DNA from: Sipunculus nudus
Lineage: Eukaryota; Annelida; Sipuncula; Golfingiida; Sipunculidae
Direction: 5' to 3'
Assembly (NCBI GenBank): GCA_026874595.1
Contig: CM049320.1
Coordinates: 9,549,464 to 9,613,463, forward strand
DNA length: 64,000 bases
Shown: one piece after another, positions 11,330 to 22,793 of the stretch
How the letters are laid out: the number at the start of each line of letters is the position of its first letter
Position numbering within the stretch: the stretch's first letter is position 1
Made by a program: the position numbers and the translations under genes
The notes under the pieces: model-generated
Databases searched by the model: none
The model's input: the letters and a program-made list of their open reading frames with translations, nothing else
What the model was told of the DNA's origin: nothing

Positions 11330-12625
11330 AATAAAATACAACCCAGAATATCTTGCTGACTCCTCAACATAATAAATATTTTATATTTATCCTATTTTAT
11401 TTATATCATATCTATACAGGATAATTAACCATGCAATATCATTACTCATTTCAATTAAACCCAGAAGGTCATGTTGACTCCTCACCAATACAATACAACC
11501 AAAAAAATCTGTATGTCACCTCACCATGAAAATACAACCTAGAAATTATGGCTGACTTCTCACCATTACAATACAACCGAAAAAGTCTGGTTCATTCCTT
11601 ACCCTTACACTGCAAACTAGAAGGTCAGGCTGACCCCTCACGGTGAAAATACAAGCCAGACGTCTGCTTGTCTCCACATCCTTACAATATAACCCGAACA
11701 GTCTGGCTGACTCATAAACATTACGATGCAGCCCAGAAAGCCTGGCTGACTCCACACCATGGAAATAAAACCCAGAGAGATTGACTGACTTCTCACCATT
11801 ACAATACAAGCCAAAAATCTGGCAGACTCCTCACCATTACGATGCAACGCAGAAAGTCTGGCTGACCCCTCACTATTACAGTATAACCCACAGCCTGTCT
11901 GACTCCTCACCTTAACAATACAACCCATAAAGTCTGGATGAAACCTCACCATTATAATACAACCCAGATAGTCTGAATAACACCTTACGATAACAATTAT
12001 TAGTTTATTTATTTTATTTACATAATATTCATAAAGGAAAATAAACCACTCGGCTAAAATTAAACTGGTCTACTTTAGTGCCAGATACCAATACGGTACT
12101 TTTGACTAAAACATCACCATTACAATACACCGAAGAAAGTCTGGCTGAATCCGCACGATTACAATACAACCCAGAAAGTCTGACTGACTCCTCACCATTA
12201 TAGTACAATCGAGGAAGTCTGGCTGACACCTCACCATGAAAATACAACCCAAAAGGACTGGCTAACTCTCCACCCTAACAATACAACCCAGAAAGTTTGG
12301 CCGACTCCTCAGCATTACAATACGGCCCGGAAAGTCTGGTTGACTCCTCAGGATTACAATACCAACTAGATGGTCTGCCTGAATCCTCACCATAAAAATC
12401 AAACCCAGATTTCTCTTTGACTTCTATCCCTTGCAATAAAACCCAGAAAGTCAGGCTGACTTCTCACCATTACAATACAAAGCGTTTGACTGATTCCTCC
12501 TGATTAAAATACAAGCCTCACAGAAGATCTGGGCTGACTCCTTACCATTACAATACAGCCCAGAGAGGATGGCTACCCTTACAATACAACCCAGAATGTC
12601 TGGCTGACTCTTTACCAATACAACT
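11330..12625 (-). repeat. 39-bp minisatellite, about 28 diverged copies
   Basis: The + strand unit reads roughly CCAGAAAGTCTGGCTGACTC followed by CTCACCATTACAATACAAC, repeated at a 39-bp period with about 10-25% divergence. Two AT-rich interruptions occur (about 11,365-11,455 and 11,980-12,115). Because 39 is a multiple of three, long frames stay open on the - strand and translate as a 13-residue repeat of the form YCNGEESARLSGL. No start context, splice site or other coding evidence supports a gene. Confidence 0.9.
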
Positions 12626-13851
12626 CCGGTCTTTGTATCACTGGCAAGAAATGCAGTTTTTTTACAGCTATTCCTAATGCTAATACCAAATCCCAAAAGC
12701 GTGCAATATTATTGTTTTTTTCTGGAACTCCTGCTATTGTGTGATGTGTTTACACAATTTTGCATGTGACAAACTAGGTTCATGGAACGCGGGAATATTT
12801 ACCTAAAGGACCCGCGTGACAATAAGGTGTTTAACCGAAGAGCATCCTTTGTTTCCAAGAGACAAAAGGTATAAGAAAAATTCCCATCATCTTGACGAAA
12901 AGGAGACCTTTGTACACCATTTTTTTTATCAGCAAAACATTTGAGAAATGTAATTTTAACCTTCATAGCATTATAGTTTAATATCAAATAATATGCATAT
13001 TTACCTGTACTTGTAACTGCTCAGGATTCATTTGGTTAAATCGGCAGTACTGATTAATCAAATTTGTTGTACTTTAAAACACTATAATATTCCTCACGTC
13101 CAACGAAACTGTAGATATATATTTATTAATTCATGTTTATGTTTTCATTCTATGGGACGTCCTTTGAAAAGAGACAAGAGCTTTGGCAATGCAGGACCTC
13201 GAGATTATACTAGTGTGTCCAACGAAATATCAGAATACATGCTGAATAAGCTATATTTCCTCAAATGTACCTTGTTTGTGAAAGTCTCATCCGGCAGTGG
13301 CAGAACGTAAAGGTTCATCTATTGTTCAATACTATATCCTCTACCTACGGAATATACAAACGTTATTCCTAATTAATTAAATTAATTAAAATTAATATGT
13401 GACTTCTTCTGGTCAATGAGTAATATCATAAATATATATTTATAATATTTGTTCTAATGTGAGACCGACCAGGAATGGTAAGTCAAACAGATTGAGTGAA
13501 TCTGAAAACTCATTATACTTAATAAAGTAGTTACATTTAAAATAGAAAAAACATACAAACGAGACAAAACCAATATTAACTCAATAAAGATGATGTTAGG
13601 CATTGCATATAACTCAGGATCAACTTTCTTGATATTGCAAACCTCCCGCATAAGCCATGGAAATGTTTCTTTTGGGTAGAATTAGTTAGGTTCAGTTAGC
13701 TACATAAAGACCATAAGTTTATAAAAGACAAAAAGAGGTTGTAATTTTGTGCCCTTATCATTTGATATAAAATCATCAAGTGTCGATGACTCACCTGATC
13801 TGCCGACCCTGCACCCCTTGTCGCGAGAGTTTTGCTACGGCCAAATAAATG
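12626..13851. other. No recognised feature
   Basis: AT-rich sequence with only short chance frames. A TTAATTAA-rich palindromic patch lies near 13,370-13,400. Confidence 0.4.
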
Positions 13852-13895
13852 GTTATATATATACATATGTGTATATATATATATGTATATATATC

Positions 13896-13979
<84 letters not shown>

Positions 13980-13982
13980 ATA
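13852..13982 (+). repeat. Compound microsatellite (TA)n-(TG)n
   Basis: Mostly (TA)n with occasional TATG/TATC interruptions, ending in about 11 TG units. It creates artefactual IYIYI frames on both strands. Confidence 0.95.
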
Positions 13983-15224
13983 GCATTGAATAGCTTAACA
14001 GAATAATAATATTGAAATTCACCGATAAGAGATCTCATCGATGACTATTGCTGCCTTCTAATGATCAACTGTACGATTGTCGGCCACTTCCTTGCTATGT
14101 GTCTTTATTGAGTAGTATCATAAAATGCGATACAATCGGTTAAATTGCGTAGGGACGCTTTAATATCAATGTTATGGACATTGTGATCTTTATTGCTCTG
14201 CATTATATAAATATCTTGACAAGATCTTCGCCACGACATATTGGTTAAAGGTAATATAGTGCTTTGTGCTCAGATAAATGCCATGGTTACACCAACATAT
14301 TAAAAAAGGAAAAAGCCTTTAACGTCAACGTAATAATTAAATCTTGAATAACAATTGAAAATATTTTTTTTTCCAAGTTTCACGATGACCAAGTCGCCAA
14401 GATTTCAGTGTCTTACCCGCCAACCCTGTATATACGCAAAATTTAATAATTAAAACTGAACCTTTTAGTACTTTTATTGTCAACAAAATACATTCTCTAT
14501 TTATACTGTTTTTAAGTCTATTTTTATTATTTCAACGAATTTTACGGATAAAAGGATATCGGTCAGGGTAGGTATGATAAAATGGACCGACAGATCGGTA
14601 TATTTCAAGATGTGCTGCTTGAATACATCAAAGGAGCAGGCAATAGAACCGGATGTACTAAGCTAAAATATATTTTTTTTCGGAATTAATTGGGAGCGTT
14701 TGGTTTTGCAGATAATATTAAGATTAGGTGGTTCAAGTCAGACCCTTCTTCAAATCATTTAGATTCCAGAGACCATAACAGCTATTAAAGTTAAATGCAA
14801 AACATTACCCGATCATTTGTGTATTAGCAATAAATTCTGTAAAGAACTATGTAAAACGTGGATGGCAAGGACGCATTGAAATGTGCCGTCAGGGCTTCGC
14901 TTCCGCTCCACAGGAAAATATTGAGGCCCATCATGCTCCTCATCCAAACTCACAAAAAGAATATCATCCTTACACCAACTCTCACAACCTCCATCACATT
15001 TTCTTCCCCCTTCTCAACGGTTTTGTGCGTTCTGTAATCCCCCGTTAATCATGATTCTCAGTTATATATAAGTGACATAAAATATGATAAGTGACTTCTA
15101 TTCACACGAAACATTCACAGAAAGATTCCATTTTAACACACAATAATAATACGAATGCCTAAAATAATGGGAGAGAGCAAAAACATGGACTCGAATGAAC
15201 ATGGCTGAATGCTGAAATAATAGG
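13983..15224. other. No recognised feature
   Basis: AT-rich sequence with no gene or repeat that I can identify. Confidence 0.4.
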
Positions 15225-15400
15225 GCCTGGGCAGTCGTGGGGAAAAACGCTTGGCTCTCTCCGCTGGCGACCCGGGTTCGATCCCCGGCGTGCTGAGAGT
15301 GGGTTGTATGAGTCCATGGCCAGCGATCTTCTCCGGGTTCCCTGGTTTCCTCCACCTATACAGGCTACCGAACGCAGAAATCTGAACCATGGAGAGTGCC
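15225..15400 (+). repeat. tRNA-derived SINE
   Basis: A tRNA-like head has an A-box-like GGGCAGTCGTGG (about 15,229-15,241) and a good B box GGTTCGATCC (15,276-15,285) flanked by CCGGG/CCCCGG arms. It is followed by a non-tRNA body with TTCTCCGGGTTCCCTGGTTT, a type of conserved central block recurrent in invertebrate SINEs. The end near 15,400 is approximate. Confidence 0.7.
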
Positions 15401-16254
15401 GTGATTAGTTAAAACAACTATTTGTACAATCCATGTAAAATAATTTATGTTAATATTTAAAATAGTTAAAGTAGAGGTTATCCTAATGTAATTATCTATT
15501 TCGGTTGAAAAGACCATCCTTGATTAAAATATTGAAACTTTTTGCAATATATATATATATATGGACCAGCACTTTATAATCTAGGCATTTAAGAATGCTA
15601 TTATTCGCGATAAAGTACCCTTGTTTACGTGCTTGTGGTACCTTCTAGTTACTCACTTGACACTTCTATCATACAAAAAACCAAAACCACATAATATTAG
15701 CCTGCTCATGATAACATTAAAAATTGCCACCCCGGGTGGTACCGGTGACCCCCTCTGCCTGATTGCCTTAATAGCAGTTATATAGGAAATAAGGCACATA
15801 TATGTGATTTTTTTTAAATTAACGAATAGACCTATTTAAAAAAAATTATTGGGCCTTCAGGCACCCGGAGACCAATCCATCCATTAATTGGTGCGGAACT
15901 TAAAAGATTCCTGAAATCAACATCAGATGAGTATTCCCTCTCCAGGCCCCAAAAGTTATATGCAGTCTAATGTTTAATACCAGATAGAGAAGGAAGCATG
16001 GGGCTTTTGAGCCCTATAAATGTGAGGCCTCAGGAAAAAAAGAGATGTGTGCATACTTGAGCTTCATATTCCAGCCCCTACACACAGCTATTTTTATAAT
16101 CTACAAACTTTACCATTAGACATCTACCCCTGCAGTCCTATTATTATCATTTTTATTATTTATAATATGACTTTTATTATTCCTATCTTATTATAACCAT
16201 GGGGGCTGAAGTCTCCAGTTTATCATAATTATCATGGTATCAGGACCTTCAGTG

Positions 16255-16263
16255 ATATTATTA

Positions 16264-16325
<62 letters not shown>

Positions 16326-16352
16326 ATTATTATTAATATAATAATAATTATT
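16255..16352 (+). repeat. (TTA)n microsatellite
   Basis: Near-pure ATT trinucleotide run of about 25 units with minor interruptions at its 3' end. Confidence 0.95.
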
Positions 16353-17530
16353 TTAAGTGTCCAGGCATAAAACAATGCTGCGAGGACTCGGATAGGCTAC
16401 ACTAGACAAAGTTGGCTGCCTAGACTTTTTACATTCTTGCAGCTTATACAATGCCATAAACTGGTACTACAAGCACTTGTATCGTCTAGTTATAAACACA
16501 GTTTTTTTTTATGGAAGGCGTATTGATTACACAAATCTTACTTCTTTCATCGTCTCTACTTGTTAATTTATATTTTGATACAACAATAACAAATATATTC
16601 ATCAAAACGGGTTAAATTCATCTGGAAATGTTGGCCTACATAATATAAATTACACGGCTATTTCAAGTTTAGCAAACATTATATCAAAGCAGTTATTAGG
16701 CTTTATTTACTAATACTGCATGAAAATTGATTATTGTTCAGTCATAATGCCTGATGTCCCCTCTATCAAGCTTTAGACCCTGTTAGTCTTCTATCAGTAT
16801 CACACGTCCTCAGGCCCCCAGCAAAACTAGCATTATCCATGGGCCTCAAATCCCTTAGATACTTATTTTACCATGAAGTTTCAAGGCCTACTAGCCCATT
16901 ATTATCCTAGAGCCTAAGGCCCCTCCGGTTCTATTATTGTTATTATGGGATCTTTTCAAGTTCCCTTCAGTCCTATTTTGCTAATCGTGGGACCTCAAGC
17001 CCCCTATATGCCTATAGTTATAATCATTGGGTCCCTCCAGTCCTATTATTATTATTAGTATTATTATTGTTATCAAAATGGGACCTGAACCCCCTACGGT
17101 CCTATAAATTATTATGAGGTCTCGATCATGCCCCACCAATCCAATTATTATTACATTATTATTTTTAAAATATGGGCCTCAGGACACCTAAAAAATTATT
17201 ATTATTATCATGGTTATCTAGCTCCCTACAGATTTTATTAGTCCTCTCATAATTCTCATGAGGACCAATGAGTCCATACCATTGGTTAGTCCACAGATCT
17301 AAAGAGGCCCTGGGCCCCGTCCCATATATGTCTCTACTCTTCAGACCCCTTGAGATATATCAGCCCAATATCCCAATATTTCTTACTAGATACAGGGATA
17401 TGTGCATAATCATGTTAAATATTACATGGAGCTCTAAAGATTTGGCGTCAGGCCTCAGACTTATTGTTACAAGCAAAGGGATTCAGTCCCACTACAAAAT
17501 TCATAGGAATTCAGACCCCCTCTCCCACAA

Positions 17531-17531
<1 letters not shown>

Positions 17532-17575
<44 letters not shown>

Positions 17576-17600
17576 TTTATTTTTATTATCATTATTTTCA
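17532..17600 (+). repeat. (TTA)n microsatellite
   Basis: About 14 pure ATT units followed by TTTTTA-type variants. It causes spurious poly-L/poly-Y/poly-I frames. Confidence 0.95.
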
Positions 17601-18700
17601 TTTTATTTATTACCGTATTTTGCGTAATAAGCGCCCCTTCACACATCCACACACACGGATTTTGGCGATCACTTTAAAAATAAACTAAGGGGAGAGCCAT
17701 TCTGATCCCATTTTTCTCCCAAGCAAATATAATGTAGCGCGATGTAACGCTTTCATTTCTCCCCGCCAACCTGAAAACTTACCGCCAGTTTTTGAACTCC
17801 GTCAGGTTTTATCACCTAATATATTTATAATATTAGTTGTCAGTGAGCCAGTCAGTGACCAAGTGTGTCATAGATAACAATGACCTGGTGACCATGCTCA
17901 TCAGGTGAGATGAATGAGCTGTAGTAAAGCTCGCACTACGTTGATATCAACTTGCTGAATTCAAGAACTATGGCTTTGTTTAGTTTTTATTTATTTTTTC
18001 ACAAAATTACACAACCATCTCTTAGGATCGTTGGTTTTTCTGAATTTTCCTTGAATTTCCTGTGAAAGTAAACACGTGTACACAAGCCGCAGTATAAGAG
18101 GATCATAACACACTTTTAAATTTGCCAGATGTGGGGTGGCGGGAGGGGCGCGGTTTCAAGGTATAAATTTTTTGAAAAAAAAATAATTTTGAGAGCGCCC
18201 GCGGGCATATTAGAATGGTGTCTCAGGTAAGTATAGATTTTAATTACTCCGTCAAAAGGTTGGGTTATTGTAGGGTCTCAGGCCACGTGGATGCATGCAT
18301 ATGAGTATATAGAGGACGCAAGTGCCTTCACGCCAAACAGACTTACTGTTTTTACCACTTGGCCTTCGACTCAATACAGACTTCATCATGAGACCTCGAC
18401 ATGACCTCGATATTATAATAATAATGATTATTATTATGGTGACTCAAGCCCCTATAGTCCGATTTTAATCACTACTATTATTATGGAACCTCAGCCAACC
18501 TCCAGTCCTATTATTATGTTCAGCCGCACATGGGTGCCAGAGAGATTCAAAAAAATATGTGTTCAATACTAGGTGAAGTAAACATGACGTAAATACGATC
18601 CCTCTCTCACTTACTATCAAGCCCTTTCAGACATGTTATAGATATGAAGCCTCTAGAGGCCCCAAGAGATATATGCATTTTAGTTTTTATTATATATATT

Positions 18701-19959
18701 ATAATCAGTATTATTATTATTAGATAATTAATTGATTAATATAGTGGTAGCACTCAACCATTATCACAAATCACCTCTGTGCAAGAAACAGGATAGCTGG
18801 TCTGAAATGACAAGGACAATGCAAAGTGTGTCCTAAAGGGTTATTTTTTTTAATGTTTCAATAAATCTTGAGAAATTAGACATAATCTGGTGAAAAGGTT
18901 TTCATAAAACCAGCTGCCAGTAAATAGGCATATGTATCTGCTCAGCCCATTGTAAACTTATCCAAAAACCTGGTAAAATGCAAGAATGCGTCGTATGTTA
19001 GATATTTTTTATATTATCGGGCCTGAGGCTCCAACAATTTTTTACACCAGTACCACCAACACATCTGTAATACTTGGGTGTTAGTGTTTAATGATAATTA
19101 ATGAATTGATTAAATAAGAAAAAAATCACCTCAAGTATAAGCATATCTCCATCCTAGTGGAGATCATGTGAACCGTATAATTAGAAGTAACTTCCCTATC
19201 ATGTTGCCTGGTATGAGGTACCTGGTTGGGACATTTGTTCCAATAAGCATTGCTGAATTGTGCTCAACCTGATGATCTGTGATATACTTTTTTTCTCTGC
19301 AGTACGTGTAAATTGTTACATATTAATATATAAACAACATATATATTTTTAGATTGATTTGTTAAACAGAAATTTGTTAAGCCATTACCCCCCCCCAAAA
19401 AAAAATGTTAATAGCGAGGTTTTATTAATAAAAGAATAGTCACATGTTCAAGATGATTTATTTAAGAAAGGTAAATGGGAAGGCATTACTATTGTAATTG
19501 TATTTGGCAGTTTTTTTTCTGAAAAAGGTTTTTGTTTTAAGAAAAGCAAAATAATCTGCATACTTTTGTTCTGTATACTTTTGCACAGTCTTAAACTCAC
19601 CGGTGGCTAGAAGACTGACACAAACTTTAGTTAAAGTGGCCTTACAATAACAGAGATTCACACCAATCATGGCCAAAATTACAATCCGTTTTATTTATTG
19701 CACGTTATATATTTTTTAGAATCCGAAAGTACACCTAAAAAAGGTTATTTACCACAGTGAACCATGTGTTTGTTTATATTTTGTGCTGGCATTGAAATTT
19801 GCTTTACTTAACTGTCAATTATTAGGAGTCTCATCTGGTACTCTTCCTAGAGTGAAACATAGCCACATCTCGTACTTAGTGTTTGCACTAGGGTCTAGTG
19901 CCCAGATTCAGAGTAACAAACTGCCTTCACAATTATGGCATAACAGTTCAGTTTTGTGC
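18701..19959. other. No recognised feature
   Basis: AT-rich sequence, including a C9A9 run near 19,390. No gene is supported. Confidence 0.4.
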
Positions 19960-20690
19960 CCTGTCTGACTGTCTGGGTGTTCAAAACCATGTCTATGTCA
20001 TGTTATGTGCCCATCTTACGTTCAAAGTGATAAAATCATGTTTTTCTTCTTAGCTCACAGAATATTGGTTACCATAACTTTGTTTCAGGTTTCAAAGAAG
20101 ATTTATCAAGAAATTCCTTGGAAGCTGGGTTAGAAGATTATTGGCGTACCACATACTATATGTGCCCATCTGACAATCACGGTGCTGAAATCATATTTGT
20201 TTGTCTTTTCCCAATAACCCGCAGAATATAGATGACGGTGACATAATTTCAGCTTTCCAAGGACATTTAGAATGTTACTTTAAAGACTCTAGGGCTAAGA
20301 TTTGGCCTGTCTGTCTGGAAGTTAAAATCATATTTTTATCCATACCTTTTAAAATATAGGTAGCATCACCTAATTTAAAGTTTCCAATGACAGGGTTTTT
20401 CACTTCCTAATGTCACATTAGAATAATCTAGGCCTAATGGATACATTTTTTACCCTGCCTGAAAAATCAGGTTTGATCTGTTAATAGCTCGCAAAATATG
20501 GGTTATTATGACCAAGGAGATTTGCCTTTGACCTCTCCGGATGTACTATTAGAAGCACTAGGTCCAACTGTTACAATTTGTCCCCTTGTAAAGTCGGCTG
20601 GGCAGACGGAAAATGGACAAAGGGTAATCACTATAGCTCAGATGAATAACTCAGTTAACCTAAAACTCAAACAAGGGTTATACTGACTAG
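19960..20690 (+). repeat. Degenerate tandem repeat, period about 150 bp
   Basis: Blocks of the form TGCCCATCTGA ... AAATCATATTT ... AGCTCRCAGAATAT recur starting near 20,008, 20,162, 20,308 and 20,452 (spacings 154, 146 and about 145 bp), each followed by a TTTCCAA-type segment. Divergence is high, perhaps 30-40%. The last unit continues into a sequence shared with 58,650-58,830. Confidence 0.5.
20500..20690 (+). repeat. Dispersed repeat, copy 1 (partner at 58,650)
   Basis: CCAAGGAGATTTGCC, a central GGATGTAC, then a GGTNACGATTTG-type block and a GGACGG-like segment ending in TAGCTCAGATGAA are shared in the same order and orientation with 58,650-58,830. Both copies are non-coding. Confidence 0.5.
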
Positions 20691-21781
20691 AAAATGGTTA
20701 TGAATGACATAGTCTTCATCACATAAACCAAACATTCCAGCTACATTTGTAGATACAATATCTTTTCTTATCAGCTAGATTTGCTTCTACCATTGTTAAA
20801 CAGATGGATAACAATGTTACAATGTTATCAACTGCAAAACTATAGGTTGGGAATTTAGGCTCCTGCTCAGACCACTAAATATTGTATTTCAACTGACTTA
20901 AGAATTATACTGTAAAGTAACAGAATAAAAGATTAAAAGGTTAATTAGATTTCTCGTTATCTTTAAATGGACCACACTACATTCCATGCTCATGCTTATC
21001 ACCGGTCCTTATAAAAATGTATTATTTATCTAATCACATAAAATGTTGGGGGGTTAAATTGGACATCACTGATAATCAGAAGTGAAATATTTCTGATGGT
21101 ATGACTGAAGATTCTTGATATTTCCAAGAGTGCCCAGCTTGCACATTAAATTTTGTTATTCCTAAATCTTGTAAATCCTGTATCTAATGAGGGTTTGGCA
21201 TCAACGGTAAACCGCTTAGTATAGGCAAGTAAGTTTGAAAAACTGGTGGTATAAAAACCAAAAGTGGGATCCCACATGCCCGACTGGACAAATTGTTACA
21301 ACAAAAACCTTTACACAAAGGCTTTACTGGATCTTGACTAATCTTAACTTAACCACTTTCTTTTTCAGGAGAAGTAAAGTCTATTATAATTCCTCTAGTT
21401 TAAATTACCTGCATGTTTTTATATGTGCAAATGCTAAAGAGAAAGATTATTCACAAACAAACATTTGAATATGTATATTGTTGCAAAATAATCATGTGAA
21501 TAATTTTATTTTGTTTTTGTAGTCATGATCACTGATTCTTTTTAGGACAAGTATAAATTCATGAAGGGCAAATAAAAGCAAGTAGTTACTTGCCCTGCTT
21601 GGCAAGTACTTTCAAAAGTAAACGTCAAGTCTTGCTGGTACTATTTTTTTGTTAATATTGGCAACACAGTTGTCACTGTTTAAAAGAAACCGTTAGTTTG
21701 ATGCCAAGACGTTAGGAATAAGCAGCTACTGCTTCTAGATTATCCAAATCTATTGAGGGAGGGGTCCTAGAATCCCCTTTA
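20691..21781. other. No recognised feature
   Basis: AT-rich sequence with no supported gene. Confidence 0.4.
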
Positions 21782-21911
21782 TCCATCTATCTATCTATTC
21801 AATATTGTCCAATCCCATCAATCCCCCAAATATCTATCTATCTCTCTATCGGTCTCTCTGTCATTCTGTCTGTCTGTCTGTCTATCTATTTATCTATCTA
21901 TCTATCTAAAA
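21782..21911 (+). repeat. (TATC)n/(TCTG)n microsatellite
   Basis: Interrupted tetranucleotide array directly abutting the 3' end of the - strand LINE; on that strand it reads as a (GATA)n-type tail. Confidence 0.9.
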
Positions 21912-21997
21912 GGTAGAGTTACCCTCCGGTGTAAATTGCTCTAAAGCTTTCAAACAAGGCCAGAGCGATATAACACTGAAGAAAAACAACAATGTAA

Positions 21998-22045
21998 ATT
22001 CACTACAGACCGTTTCACGGGATGCGACCCGATCATCAGGTGAAT
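21998..22045 (-). ncRNA. Hammerhead ribozyme motif in the LINE 3' end
   Basis: On the - strand the 48 nt read: stem I 5' strand ATTCAC, core CTGATGA, stem-loop II with CGGG/CCCG pairs around TCGCAT, core GAA, a mini stem III (ACG/TGT around a GTC loop), cleavage nucleotide A, then stem I 3' strand GTGAAT. All conserved core nucleotides of a type I hammerhead are present. The first position of stem II is a U-U mismatch. Short-stem-III hammerheads are known from Penelope-like retroelements; here the neighbour is LINE coding sequence. Activity is untested. Confidence 0.7.
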
Positions 22046-22793
22046 GTTGTTGGAATGAGGCTTACGGCGTGGTTTGAAAAAAAGCCGAGACTTTACGACT
22101 TTACGAGATTATGCTTTGTGCGTCGCAGGGAGAGTAAGAGAATGACTGACACTGATCCTATTGTCATCGGAGACAAAATAGAGAGCTTGTAAATGATATA
22201 TTTGTCTTTTAGGGTCCAGATGTGTTTAGACAGCTAAGTGTTTTAAGCATCGATCCGTCACGAAAGGAAAGGATTGTTTATGGTTATTGTATCTGGTCTT
22301 AAAATCACCTTCGGTACACCATATGTAGTATTTCTCCTCATTGTCTGTGCTAACTGTTGCCTTATAGACAATCCATCTCAGCTGACATTGACCATTCATA
22401 GGACATTCATCTTATTATGGCAGTTACATTGTTTTACAGGTACATTTACAGCTTTCTTGGTATTTAGGACCTTCATATTATGTTTGCAAATTATGTTAGT
22501 CATGTTGGGTAAACAGCTATAGCTAATTTTCATATTGTTCCTGTTGAATGGCTCATGGTACCTGTGATGTTTTGGGAAGTGTTTTTCAACTAGTTTCATT
22601 AATTGTCAGCCAATGTTGGTTTTTACGTGATGGCTGTAGGGGGGATTTTACCAATATCATTTTCTTTTTCCTGTTTCTTTTGCTTTACACTGCGGGTTCA
22701 ACATGTTTAAAGCTTTCTGAGGACCCGCTTTTCGCTAAAGCGTTGTCATACATGGGTTTGGTTTTCATGAATAGCTCTTCATTGCAACAGGTG

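Larger units (their letters stand above)
15840..18700 (+). repeat. Degenerate ATT-rich tandem array with a CCT-rich spacer motif
   Basis: A motif close to GGGACCTCAAGCCCCCTA, followed by CAGTCCTATTATTATTATTA, recurs many times at irregular spacing of about 60-100 bp. Examples are near 16,130, 16,190, 16,800, 16,840, 16,910, 16,980, 17,040, 17,080, 17,170, 17,490, 18,450 and 18,490. The ATT part has expanded into pure arrays at two places. The region holds no gene. Interspersed non-repeat stretches occur at about 16,370-16,700 and 17,640-18,400. Confidence 0.7.

Noticed and set aside
13696-14022. Overlapping frames on both strands rich in I and Y
   Set aside because: They are translations of the TA/TG microsatellite at 13,852-13,982.
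17268-17688. 119-codon + frame and 74-codon overlapping frame with poly-L/poly-Y
   Set aside because: Open mainly because of the (TTA)n array.
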